The notes under the pieces: model-generated
What the model saw: only the letters and a program-made list of their open reading frames with translations
Databases searched by the model: none
What the model was told of the DNA's origin: nothing
Assembly: GCA_002786225.1 (NCBI GenBank)
Contig: PEQN01000010.1
Span: 17,781 to 81,780, forward strand
Reading direction: 5' to 3'
DNA from: Leptospira sp.
Lineage (GTDB): Bacteria; Spirochaetota; Leptospiria; Leptospirales; Leptospiraceae
DNA: 64,000 nucleotides
In this document: one piece after another, positions 19,901-27,707 of the stretch
Layout of the letters: the number at the start of each line of letters is the position of its first letter
Numbering within the stretch: position 1 is the first letter of the stretch
Program-made: the position numbers and the translations under genes

Positions 19901-20093
19901 GAGTTACATTTTCTTCTACATCCTTGGGAGAGGCACCTAAGTATTTTGTTGTGATGATCATGGTTCCCAAATCGACTTGCGGAAAACCATCCCTCTGCAT
20001 CTTACGGATGGAGACCAAGGAAATCAAAATAATTCCTACAATAGCAATTCTAACAAATAATGGACGATCGATAAAATAACGAAAGAAACTCAT
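16962..20093 (-). CDS. RND-family efflux transporter (HAE1/CusA-like)
   Basis: Counted from ATG 20091-20093 (MSFFRYFIDRPLF) the protein has 1043 residues, the standard RND length. It has 12 membrane helices and two large periplasmic loops. The TM4 relay region reads GMIVDQSVVVTEN, so the second Asp of the usual Asp-Asp pair is Gln; TM10 has GIVVNNSIMMMEF, as in many HAE1/CusA relatives. A single pump gene without adaptor or outer-membrane partner stands here. A 22-bp dyad just upstream suggests local repression. The substrate is unknown. Confidence 0.87.
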   Translation of the reverse strand: MSFFRYFIDRPLFVRIAIVGIILISLVSIRKMQRDGFPQVDLGTMIITTKYLGASPKDVEENVTRLIEDEIKGVAGIKTFTSTSQENVSSIVVEIDIDYPDQKEVKDEIRRAVERVTDLPPEVKERPQIRDLKATEFPAISVGISGDKVEYGVVRDVAKLVEKEIKRIPGVSQVDKYAYRDKEFLVYTDPAKLKANYIGITDVLQAISARNIKATSGTLEQGLSQRNILTVAEYNSTSDIQETIVRSEFGGGTIRVKNVAEIKDGFEDELMRTYFNGKQGITLTIKKSGSEDIIRLVDRVNDFVQKKKKLLPKGVELTIASDASKVVRNRIDVVLSNALFGFFLVVGVMIFFIDFRSSLLIASSIPFSFLLTFILMDYLDQSINAVSLVAMITALGMIVDQSVVVTENSMFYVARGGDKDKNILAGTMEVVMPIFASVCTTVFAFIPMFAVTGTIGKFIRVIPIVVIVSLFASLLYSWFFLPSLLNEYGKAAHHKDDNFRNRLEKRLTYFYKNSLKIFLKRRYVSLLGLMSFMFFTFLVIAPQVRVNLFPSAGADRFNITLEMPDYYSFDASQKVLFEVDKIVLSLPKQELAYSTTKLGTGNGNQLAVPIGGEKNLSITEVGLTASNLRDRTADDIAAEVRNRIIALNLPLENLDVQVAKPGPPVGKPIELRIHSDRPDYRQKYTEKVIEYLKQTKGVYDITSNAKLGREEYKIDINYAILGQLGLTVQDVTTNLRIAFDGIIATSIVRENEEIGIRVKFPSKYRDSTSNILNLEVRNKTGALIPIRSFATISTTRADSKIYHTNAEVTTTVTANVEPNFVPKVIVDTTIGHFADELRDIPEVSMSYGGEAEKAQESFLSLVIAFMLGFIAIYLAIVLLFESFAQPILVLMAVPFGLTGVFWAFFAHGLGFSFFALIGVIGLSGIVVNNSIMMMEFINKFFPKGSTIRRTSHAVIRDKVLVMRGSIRRLRPILITTATTVLGLMPTGYGIGGSDPFIEPMVLALAYGIISSTIITLYGIPVLYIINRDIVWFFQRIKKFAFRG

Positions 20094-20108
20094 GAACACT
20101 CCCATTTC

Positions 20109-20137
20109 AATGACTAAATATTCAGTCATTTATTATA
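20109..20137 (-). promoter_or_regulatory. Promoter -10 and palindromic operator of the RND gene
   Basis: A perfect TATAAT on the minus strand (20132-20137) is followed at once by the inverted repeat AATGACT-N8-AGTCATT (20109-20130), which ends about 15 bp before the pump's ATG. The position just downstream of the -10 and the 22-bp size fit a TetR-type repressor operator. No tetR gene is adjacent, so the repressor would be encoded elsewhere. The -35 box is not evident. Confidence 0.55.
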
Positions 20138-20182
20138 GGTTTTAGAATAAGACTAGGCAGTGCAATGAAAAATTCCTTGAAT

Positions 20183-21199
20183 TTATTTGTAAGGACTGAC
20201 CTCATTAAGACGGTTTTTCCCTAAGATTTTCATCAAAAGCCTATCTAAGCCTAGGGAGATACCAGTGCATTTCTTAGGAAAACCCAATTCTAGGCAAGAT
20301 AGGAAATCTTCATCAATAGGAAAGACTTCCTTCCCCAATTCTGCACGTAAAACTTGTTCTGAGCTGAACCTTGTTCTCTGTTCAAAGGAGTCGGCAAGTT
20401 CGAAGAAGGCATTTGCAAGTTCTACCCCGTCCCAATAAATCTCGAATCTTCGTGCAATTCCATTTTCCACCTTTGCAAGAGCCGCACACTCAGGAGGATA
20501 ATCATAAAGATATACAAGACCTGAGGAAAGATTGGGTTCTACCAAATTTAAGAACACAAGATAGTAAAGATCTTCATAGCGGTCTTCTATAGAAAAGGAA
20601 ATTTTCTTTTCACTAAGAGTCTCTACCAACTCTATTCGAGACCACCCTCTTCCTGTTGTTTGCAAAAAAATTTCATGATTCGTGTATCTATGTTTTGGTA
20701 ATTTAGGATTCTTGCTCATCTGAGTTAGAATGCCCTTCTCTAGTCTATTAGTCTCAGGCTTTCTAGAATAAGACTCAGATTGAAAGCTGTGAGCTTCTGT
20801 TTGGATTTGAAAAGAAAGATGATCTATCAGCTGATCGCAAAAGTCCATCATTTGAAATTCATCCCAATTGGCGACGTACATTTCAAGCATTAGAAACTCA
20901 GGGCTATGTATAGAACTTCCTTCTTCACCTGAGCGATATACATGAGCAATTTCATAGATTCGATCAAGTCCTGTACTCATAGCCATCTTTAGTGAATATT
21001 CTGGACTCGTAATGAGGTAGCCTTTTTCTTTCTTGTTAGGTGATAATACTTCGAATGGATCTAAGTAGGGTTCCATTCCAACAATTTTTTTATAACTAGG
21101 TGTATCGATTTCAAGGAAGCCCTCATCTGAGAGCAGTTTTCTAAGTTCATAAAGAAACTTGGATCGTAATTTGAATATTCCAGAGGGAAGCAAATTCAT
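20183..21199 (-). CDS. epmA: EpmA-like EF-P lysine--lysyltransferase
   Basis: A 338-residue (from ATG 21197-21199) class II LysRS catalytic domain without the N-terminal tRNA-binding OB fold, which is typical of EpmA/PoxA/GenX. Motifs seen are EIDTPSYKKIVGMEPYLDPF, the motif 2 VYRSGEEGSSIHSPEFLMLE and the motif 3 GISLGLDRLLM. It would attach (beta-)lysine to elongation factor P. An in-frame TTG at 21226 is a less likely start. Neither epmB nor efp lies in the window. Confidence 0.85.
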   Translation of the reverse strand: MNLLPSGIFKLRSKFLYELRKLLSDEGFLEIDTPSYKKIVGMEPYLDPFEVLSPNKKEKGYLITSPEYSLKMAMSTGLDRIYEIAHVYRSGEEGSSIHSPEFLMLEMYVANWDEFQMMDFCDQLIDHLSFQIQTEAHSFQSESYSRKPETNRLEKGILTQMSKNPKLPKHRYTNHEIFLQTTGRGWSRIELVETLSEKKISFSIEDRYEDLYYLVFLNLVEPNLSSGLVYLYDYPPECAALAKVENGIARRFEIYWDGVELANAFFELADSFEQRTRFSSEQVLRAELGKEVFPIDEDFLSCLELGFPKKCTGISLGLDRLLMKILGKNRLNEVSPYK

Positions 21200-21238
21200 C
21201 ACTTGACAAGCCTGTTGAAATTGCAAATCGTATAAAGT

Positions 21239-21676
21239 ATGGCTAAACCTAGATTGAAATACTTTCGCTTTCGAGAAGTGTCCAATGCGATAGAGTTAGT
21301 CTGTTTATTCAATGAACTAAATGAAAGCATTGAGAATGAGGCGAGTTCTGTTTTTGCCATGCTATACTACCAAACAAGAAATCATATAAAGATAGATTTA
21401 TTTCCTTTAAAGTATTTGAGTTTAAGCTTTACCACAAGACTATTAAATCTAGCAAGAGATCTCAAGGATAAAAACAGAGCCTTAATCCTAGCTGGTTTGA
21501 ATCCATCCTTAATGCATTTCATCAAAAGGTTCAAGTTCACAGACACTATTTTCCTTATAGAAGAAGCAGATAAGGATCGCAAGAGAAGATCCAAGACTAG
21601 TTCACCTCCATCCATGGAAGAAATTCAAGCCTTATTCCCAAGTCTCCCAATAACAAAAGTAAACGAGGCTCAATAG
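21239..21676 (+). CDS. STAS-like domain protein
   Basis: A 145-residue protein. Residues about 10-110 fit an anti-sigma-antagonist-type STAS fold, with IDLFPLKYLSLSFTTRLLNL followed by ALILAGLNPSLMHFIKRFKF and TDTIFLIEEA. The lack of a clear phospho-acceptor Ser in the usual DxS position makes regulation by phosphorylation uncertain. It diverges from epmA across 39 bp. Its 3' end overlaps the 3' end of the opposite-strand DUF4279 gene by 80 bp. Confidence 0.6.
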   Translation: MAKPRLKYFRFREVSNAIELVCLFNELNESIENEASSVFAMLYYQTRNHIKIDLFPLKYLSLSFTTRLLNLARDLKDKNRALILAGLNPSLMHFIKRFKFTDTIFLIEEADKDRKRRSKTSSPPSMEEIQALFPSLPITKVNEAQ

Positions 21677-21998
21677 AAATGCCGTCCACTTCCCAATCTG
21701 CAAACTCTATGGAAGTGTAAAACACTGCTTCATAATCATTGCAGAGTTCTTTTAGTTCGGAACGCTTGGGTGCAATTCTCTTTAAAATATCCCATAGATG
21801 ATCTGAGTAGAGAGCATCAGGAGAGAGTTTAGAATTCAATTGCCATCTAGGTTGAATGGGCTTATTCTCAAAATTTATGGTCTTATCATCGTTTGTATAG
21901 TCAGCAGTAATGCCTAATTGTAAGGATACTTGTTCCGGATTGAGGCCTTTGCCTTGCAGCACTAAGGTAGCCCAAGTTCTTGGATTTTTTTTTAACAT
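21597..21998 (-). CDS. DUF4279-like protein
   Basis: From ATG 21996-21998 the protein has 133 residues and resembles DUF4279: a TWATLVLQGKGLNPEQVSLQLGI opening, a WQL segment, then LRLLLLLGDLGIRLEF near the end. The function of the family is unknown. The last 80 bp overlap the end of the STAS gene on the other strand, so the transcripts are convergent and complementary there. An upstream in-frame TTG (22046) is less likely because it would leave little room for the next gene's promoter. Confidence 0.65.
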   Translation of the reverse strand: MLKKNPRTWATLVLQGKGLNPEQVSLQLGITADYTNDDKTINFENKPIQPRWQLNSKLSPDALYSDHLWDILKRIAPKRSELKELCNDYEAVFYTSIEFADWEVDGISIEPRLLLLLGDLGIRLEFLPWMEVN

Positions 21999-22055
21999 GT
22001 TTTTTACTTGCAGGAATAGGATTTTCGGTTTTTTTGATAAATACAAGGAATTTTT

Positions 22056-22781
22056 ATGAAAAATATATTGGTCATAGAAGATGATCCAGATATTGGCAAC
22101 CTTATTCGAAAATCACTCGACTCTGCCCATTATACAACTGTGATCCAATCTTCTGGTGAAGAAGGATTGAAACATTACAAATCGAGTCATCCTGATTTGA
22201 TCATACTGGATCTCAGCCTTCCTGATATAGATGGTATGGATGTATGTCGAAGTATTCGCAAGACCGACGAATCTACACCTATTTTCATACTTTCTGCTCG
22301 AACTGAAGAAATAGACCGTATCATGGGTCTTGAACTAGGAGCAGATGATTATATTACTAAGCCTTTTTCAATCCGAGAACTTAAGACAAGAGTTGACGTC
22401 TTCTTTAGAAGATGGGATAAGAAAATTGGTATCAAGCCGAACATAGGTTCTGGTGGCGAGATCATTCGAGGAGCACTCAAGATTGATCCAATTCGTAGAA
22501 GAGTAACTTTGAATGAGAACATTATTAATATTTCTCGAAAAGAATTCGATATTTTGCAACTATTAGCTTCTGCGCCTGGCAAGGTTTTCAGCAGAGAAAT
22601 GATTTTAGAATCCGTTTGGGGTGTAGAGTGGGATGGTTTTGAAAGAATGATTGATAGCCATATCAAGAGAATTCGCTCCAAACTAGAAAAGAATTCTGCA
22701 CAACCTGAGTGGATAGAAACTATTTGGGGAATTGGATACCGGTTCTCAGATAATTATGATAATATTATCATACCCGAATAG
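22056..22781 (+). CDS. OmpR/PhoB-family response regulator
   Basis: A 241-residue protein. It has a receiver domain with acidic pocket Asp10/Asp11... phospho-acceptor Asp52 ([12 protein letters not shown]) and Lys102 (YITKPF), then a winged-helix DNA-binding domain (about 140-235) with the [20 protein letters not shown] and GIGYRF motifs. A good AAGGA site precedes the ATG. No histidine kinase is encoded beside it, so it is an orphan; it may serve the YqjD-like cluster downstream or genes elsewhere. Confidence 0.92.
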   Translation: MKNILVIEDDPDIGNLIRKSLDSAHYTTVIQSSGEEGLKHYKSSHPDLIILDLSLPDIDGMDVCRSIRKTDESTPIFILSARTEEIDRIMGLELGADDYITKPFSIRELKTRVDVFFRRWDKKIGIKPNIGSGGEIIRGALKIDPIRRRVTLNENIINISRKEFDILQLLASAPGKVFSREMILESVWGVEWDGFERMIDSHIKRIRSKLEKNSAQPEWIETIWGIGYRFSDNYDNIIIPE

Positions 22782-22867
22782 AGTTAGATAATTTGTCCCT
22801 AGTTCTAGCTAGTGCTAGAAGCCATTTTATCTTATTCATTGAATCATTTAAACAAGGAGTTTAATTT

Positions 22868-23152
22868 ATGAGCACACAACAATCCGAAATTGGTCTAGAA
22901 CAAGAAATAAAAAATTATAAAAGCAAAGCCAAAGAACTCACCAATAAGGCTCGTGAGAAATATCTAGAGAATATCAATGATATCAAAGAAATGGCTAAGC
23001 TTGTTGGTGGCGAGGCTTCCGTCCGTGCCAAAGAATTAATTGATCATGTAGATGAATTTATTGAAGAAAATCCTAAGAAGGCTGCCCTCTGGGGTTTCGG
23101 AATTGGTGTTGGAGTCGGAGTCATTCTAACTTCCCTATTGAAACGAGACTAG
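22868..23152 (+). CDS. YqjD/ElaB-like (DUF883-type) membrane-anchored protein
   Basis: A 94-residue protein: a charged amphipathic helix (Lys/Glu-rich, residues 1-70), then a glycine-rich C-terminal membrane helix (WGFGIGVGVGVILTSLL). This is the layout of YqjD/ElaB, which in E. coli are C-tail anchored and can bind ribosomes in stationary phase. The ATG has a strong AAGGAG site. Two more small genes follow closely (gaps 9 and 0 bp), reproducing the yqjD-yqjE-yqjK order by size and topology. Confidence 0.75.
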   Translation: MSTQQSEIGLEQEIKNYKSKAKELTNKAREKYLENINDIKEMAKLVGGEASVRAKELIDHVDEFIEENPKKAALWGFGIGVGVGVILTSLLKRD

Positions 23153-23161
23153 ACTTTCAGA

Positions 23162-23533
23162 ATGACGAAAAAATCCCAAGCTACTTCTGCAAGCTACACT
23201 GATAACAAAACTTTTAATACTAAAAAGAAAAGACGTGGATTGCAAGCTTCCCTAGAAAACTTCTTACAAAAATTTATTGAATACTTAGAAGCATTGCTTC
23301 TTTACGCGCAAAGGCATACAGAACAATTTTTAAGAAGTTTAATCTTCAAAGGAATTTGGTTTATTTGTTTATTCTTTACAATTTGCATTGGTTTTGGCTA
23401 TCTATCCTTCTCAACTTTTCTTGCCTTTCAAATTTATGCTGGCTTCTCTATCATTCAAGCATCACTTAGCACTGGTTTGGTGTTCTTGCTAGGATCATTT
23501 CTATTCCTTAAATTTCTCTTGAGCAACAAATAA
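23162..23533 (+). CDS. Small two-helix membrane protein (YqjE/holin-III-like position)
   Basis: A 123-residue basic protein with two long hydrophobic segments in its second half (about 60-85 and 90-118). By position between a YqjD-like and a small YqjK-like gene it matches YqjE. The similarity is in layout rather than clear sequence, so the name is tentative. The stop overlaps the next gene's start by 1 bp. Confidence 0.6.
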   Translation: MTKKSQATSASYTDNKTFNTKKKRRGLQASLENFLQKFIEYLEALLLYAQRHTEQFLRSLIFKGIWFICLFFTICIGFGYLSFSTFLAFQIYAGFSIIQASLSTGLVFLLGSFLFLKFLLSNK

Positions 23534-23763
23534 TGTCTCTACCTAAAGATCCCAAAGATATGAATTTGGATGAATTAAGAATGCTCATAGAATTCCGCAA
23601 GTTAGAATTGAAAATGGAATTCCAAGAAGTTCGTCATAGTTTGGGAATAGGAAGTAGAATACTAAAAGCCTTCAAAAATTCGGGAATCTTAGAAGGAATC
23701 CAGGAATCTTTCCAAAAAAAAGCAGCCACTACAAGCAAAAAGGATGCTAAAGGCGGAGAATAA
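23533..23763 (+). CDS. Small soluble protein of the YqjD-like operon
   Basis: A 76-residue protein that is charged and predicted helical (LDELRMLIEFRKLELKMEFQ), with a Lys-rich tail. It has no signal peptide or membrane helix. Its start overlaps the upstream stop (TAATG), showing translational coupling with the two membrane-protein genes. No family is recognised. Confidence 0.55.
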   Translation: MSLPKDPKDMNLDELRMLIEFRKLELKMEFQEVRHSLGIGSRILKAFKNSGILEGIQESFQKKAATTSKKDAKGGE

Positions 23764-23919
23764 ACAGATCCTCAGTAAACTAAGATTCATTTTACTCACC
23801 TTATTTGAAGCTTGCTTTAACTTATTTTCTTTAATTCCTAAATTTAAATCCTAGATTGAAAATATTAAATACTAACTAAAAAACAAAAATAAATATTCAA
23901 GCACGAAAAAGAAGAAAAA

Positions 23920-25905
23920 ATGATATTAATCTCCGCCCAAGGCATTACGAAATCCATAGGTCCTAAAACACTTTTCCAAGATGTAAATCTCGGTATCCAA
24001 GAAGGTGAAAAACTCGCAATCATTGGTAGCAATGGTTCAGGGAAATCTACTCTGCTTAGAATTCTTCTCGGACAAGAAGAAATCGACAGCGGACAGATTG
24101 TAAACAATAGAAACCTTAAAATCTCCGCCCTATTACAAGACCCAGCTTTTGATCCTGAGCAACAAATTATTGATCATATTGTATCTACAAAGAACAGATT
24201 GTTCGAAGTAATACGAAGATATGAAGAGGCCTGTGAAAAAATTGAACTAGATCAATCATCAGAAGTAGAAGAAGAATTTAACCAAGCGATTTCGGAAATG
24301 GATCGCCTGCAAGCTTGGGATACAGAATCCAATTTCAAGTCTATGCTTACTGAACTAGGGATTACAAATCTACATCTAAAAATGGGTGAACTTTCTGGTG
24401 GTATGCGAAAGAAAGTTGAGCTTGTGAAAGTAATTCTGGAAGAGAGCAATTTACTGATTCTAGATGAGCCAACTAACCACTTAGATGTGGAGACCATCAT
24501 GTGGCTTGAAGATTACCTTGTTGATATGAAGAAAGCTTTACTTTTGATTACGCATGATAGATATTTCTTGGATAGAATTATGGATAAGATTATAGAAATT
24601 GATCGTAAGAAAGTACGAGTATTCGATGGAAAATATTCTGATTACTTAGAAAAGAAAAACGAAATCCGAGAAATGGAAGAACGTCTAGAAGAAAAAGCAA
24701 AAAGCTTTCTAAGAACTGAAATAGAATGGCTCCGAAGACAACCTAAAGCTCGAGGCACGAAACAAAAAGCTCGTATCCAAAGATATGAAGAAGTGGAAGG
24801 TAGAGAAAAAGTTACTGTAGATAAGAAATTAGAATTAATTTCCCTAGAAACCAAACAGGGAAAAACGATACTGGAAGTAAAAAATTTAAAGAAATCTTTC
24901 CAAGGCAAACCTATTATCAATGGTCTTAACTACCATTTTCGTCGTAAGGAGAGATTGGGCATAGTAGGTCCTAACGGAAGTGGTAAGTCTACACTACTTA
25001 ATCTCTTAGCTGGCACTCTTGAGCCAGATTCTGGAATAGTGAAACCAGGAATTAATACTGTGTTTGGATATTTTGATCAAATATCAAGAGAGCTAGATCC
25101 AAGCCTAAAGGTAATTGATTATATCAAGAAGAAGAGTGGTGATTCAATAACCTTGGAAGATGGAACAAAAATTTCCGCCTCAAAGATTTTAGAGAGATTT
25201 CTCTTCCCTGGTGAGATGCAATATTCTTTAATCGAGAAACTCTCTGGTGGAGAAAAAAGAAGGCTATATCTCGTTGAAATATTACTTAAGAATCCCAACT
25301 TTTTACTCTTAGATGAACCTACGAATGATTTGGATATCCAAACTTTGACCATATTAGAAGAATACCTTATGGATTTTCCTGGTTGTGTTGTATTGGTTTC
25401 ACATGATAGATACTTTATGGATAGGATAACTCATTCTTTGCTTGCTTTTCGCGAAAATGGAGAAATCCTACAATCTCATCTATCCTATTCAGAATTTCTT
25501 GACCAGGATGATAAGGATAAAGTCCGAACTGGTTCTAAGCTCACATACACTGGAGAAGAAGAAATATCCGATTCAAAGAATGATTTAAATCCTGCATCTA
25601 GTAAATTAGACAAGCTAACAAAAGGCTCAGTTTCTTCTAATAAATCTCTCCAAGCTAATTCCATTAATAGCTCTCAATCAAAATCTGAATCGAATTTACC
25701 AAAGAAACTAAGCTTTAAACAGATTCGAAGAAAAGAAGAAATCGAAGCCAAGATGGCACAATTAGAAAGCGAACAAAAAGAACTAGAAGAGAAGATTCCT
25801 AGCCTTTCCTCAGATTATGAAGCTTTAACAGATGCTACGACAAAACTAGGAACCATAGAAACAGAATTGGAAGGCTTACTAATTGAATTGGATTCTATTG
25901 GTTAA
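23920..25905 (+). CDS. ABC-F family ATPase (Uup-like)
   Basis: A 661-residue protein with two ABC cassettes and no membrane segments. Cassette 1 has GSNGSGKST, LSGGMRKKVEL and LILDEPTNHLD; cassette 2 has GPNGSGKST, LSGGEKRRLYL and LLLDEPTNDLD. An arginine/lysine-rich linker (WLRRQPKARGTKQKARIQRY) and a C-terminal coiled coil (about 575-660) match the Uup subtype, which acts at ribosomes or on branched DNA. Monocistronic by spacing, with a likely terminator after it. Confidence 0.9.
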   Translation: MILISAQGITKSIGPKTLFQDVNLGIQEGEKLAIIGSNGSGKSTLLRILLGQEEIDSGQIVNNRNLKISALLQDPAFDPEQQIIDHIVSTKNRLFEVIRRYEEACEKIELDQSSEVEEEFNQAISEMDRLQAWDTESNFKSMLTELGITNLHLKMGELSGGMRKKVELVKVILEESNLLILDEPTNHLDVETIMWLEDYLVDMKKALLLITHDRYFLDRIMDKIIEIDRKKVRVFDGKYSDYLEKKNEIREMEERLEEKAKSFLRTEIEWLRRQPKARGTKQKARIQRYEEVEGREKVTVDKKLELISLETKQGKTILEVKNLKKSFQGKPIINGLNYHFRRKERLGIVGPNGSGKSTLLNLLAGTLEPDSGIVKPGINTVFGYFDQISRELDPSLKVIDYIKKKSGDSITLEDGTKISASKILERFLFPGEMQYSLIEKLSGGEKRRLYLVEILLKNPNFLLLDEPTNDLDIQTLTILEEYLMDFPGCVVLVSHDRYFMDRITHSLLAFRENGEILQSHLSYSEFLDQDDKDKVRTGSKLTYTGEEEISDSKNDLNPASSKLDKLTKGSVSSNKSLQANSINSSQSKSESNLPKKLSFKQIRRKEEIEAKMAQLESEQKELEEKIPSLSSDYEALTDATTKLGTIETELEGLLIELDSIG

Positions 25906-25926
25906 TATTTTAGTAGAATCTATTTA

Positions 25927-25951
25927 GTTTATTAAATAAACCTTATTTTTG
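25927..25951 (+). terminator. AT-rich hairpin after the ABC-F gene
   Basis: GTTTAT-TAA-ATAAAC (25927-25941) forms a short stem followed by CTTATTTTTG, placed 21 bp after the ABC-F stop in the gap to a convergent gene. The stem is short and AT-only at its top, so efficiency may be low. Confidence 0.4.
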
Positions 25952-26012
25952 ATTTGGAAAGTTATAGGATGATCTTTATCAATTTATTTTTAAAATCATA
26001 TTTTTAAAAATT

Positions 26013-27575
26013 TCAAGATATCCCTCTCACAAGAGCAGATGCCACTCTCATTCCATCCATAGCGGCAGAAACTATGCCTCCCGCATAACCTGCTCCCTCG
26101 CCACAAGGGAACAATCCTTTGATCTCAATATGCTCAAGACTTTCCTTATTCCGTGGGATTTGGATAGGCGAAGAAGTTCTGGTCTCAGGAGCATGGATGA
26201 CAGCTTCATTCGTTGCATAGCCTTGCATTGACTTACCAAATTCCACAAAGCCTTTTTGTAAGGATTGGTAGATTAACTTTGGCAAGACAGAGGCAAGTTC
26301 TATAGAGCTTAGACCTGGAGGATAGGAAGTCTTAGGTAAGTCTTTGGACTGTTTGCCTTCAATAAAATCAAGATATCTTTGTGCAGGAGCCTTTTGAGTC
26401 TTGCCAGCCTGCAACCAGGCTCTATGCTCTATGGATTTTTGAAATTCAAGTACTGATAGAGGGCCAAATTTTTGGAAATCTTTTAGGTCTTCTAGCCTTA
26501 GTTCCACAACTATACCTGAATTAGCAGTAGGCCTTGATCTTTGAGAGGATGACCAGCCATTGGTAACGATCTCTTCTTGGGAAGTTGCACAAGGTGCAAT
26601 TACTCCACCTGGACACATACAAAATGAATAAACCCCTCGCCCATTGATTTGCTTAACTATACTGTAAGGGGAAGGAGGTAGATATTTACTTCTAGTTTCA
26701 CATTTGTATTGGATTGAATCGATCAGTGCTTGTGGATGTTCAACTCGTACTCCTATGGCTATAGGTTTAGCTTCAATTTTTATTTGCTTTCTATGAAGTA
26801 AATAAAAAATATCTCGTGCAGAATGTCCGGTTGCTAGAATTACCTTATCGGTATTGAATTTAGATCCGTCTTTAAATGTCAAAGACTTAATGGACTGCGA
26901 AACTAGCTCTATATCAACCAATCTAGTATTAAAATGAATTTCGCCTCCATGTGCAAGTATGCAGTCTCGCATGTTCTTAAGAATTTCAGGTAATTTATTT
27001 GTACCGATATGAGGATGGGCATCAATGAGAATTCCATCTGGTGCTCCAAATGCTACTAGCAGTTCATAAACCTTTCTCACATTTCCACGTTTGGTGGATC
27101 TTGTGTAAAGCTTGCCATCTGAGTAAGTTCCTGCACCACCTTCCCCAAAGCAATAATTGGAATCTTCATTTACTATATTATGTAAATTGATTGCTCTTAA
27201 ATCGAAGACTCTTTCTCGAACATTTTTACCTCTTTCGAAAATTACAGGCTTGATTCCAAGTTCAAGCAACTGTAAGGCTGCAAACATTCCCGCAGGACCT
27301 GCACCAATAATAGCAACTTGACGTGAATTAGATGCATTGGGAAAATTGGGTAGATAAGACCCTGCCAGTTTAGGTTTGAACTCTTCCTCTATGTAGACTC
27401 GAAATTTCTCTTGGTAAACAACATGTTTTGATCTGGCATCAATAGAACGCTGTATAGGTTCTATATGATTTATTTTTTTGCTAGGAATATTGAGTTTATT
27501 TGAAATAAATTCCAATAATTTTTCTGGAACCTGTGAAATTTCAGGAGCTAGCCTAAGTTCGATTTCTTGTATCAT
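26013..27575 (-). CDS. FAD-dependent dehydrogenase (COG2509 type)
   Basis: A 520-residue flavoprotein. An N-terminal domain of about 85 residues precedes the Rossmann motif IIGAGPAGMFAALQLLELG. YCFGEGGAGTYSDGKLYTR and the C-terminal LFPCGEGAGYAGGIVSAAMDG are the characteristic COG2509 segments. Substrate and physiological role are not established for the family. It is the last gene of the long leftward run, separated from the membrane protein upstream by about 130 bp, so it may have its own promoter. Confidence 0.82.
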   Translation of the reverse strand: MIQEIELRLAPEISQVPEKLLEFISNKLNIPSKKINHIEPIQRSIDARSKHVVYQEKFRVYIEEEFKPKLAGSYLPNFPNASNSRQVAIIGAGPAGMFAALQLLELGIKPVIFERGKNVRERVFDLRAINLHNIVNEDSNYCFGEGGAGTYSDGKLYTRSTKRGNVRKVYELLVAFGAPDGILIDAHPHIGTNKLPEILKNMRDCILAHGGEIHFNTRLVDIELVSQSIKSLTFKDGSKFNTDKVILATGHSARDIFYLLHRKQIKIEAKPIAIGVRVEHPQALIDSIQYKCETRSKYLPPSPYSIVKQINGRGVYSFCMCPGGVIAPCATSQEEIVTNGWSSSQRSRPTANSGIVVELRLEDLKDFQKFGPLSVLEFQKSIEHRAWLQAGKTQKAPAQRYLDFIEGKQSKDLPKTSYPPGLSSIELASVLPKLIYQSLQKGFVEFGKSMQGYATNEAVIHAPETRTSSPIQIPRNKESLEHIEIKGLFPCGEGAGYAGGIVSAAMDGMRVASALVRGIS

Positions 27576-27707
27576 GAAAATTAAATAGTTATCTTGAGCA
27601 TCTTTCTAATCTTTTATCATGAGAAGAAATCTAGCCAAATATAATACCACTTCCAACTTGAAATTGATACTAAATTCCACAACAGATTTCTGAGGCGATT
27701 CGCTAAA

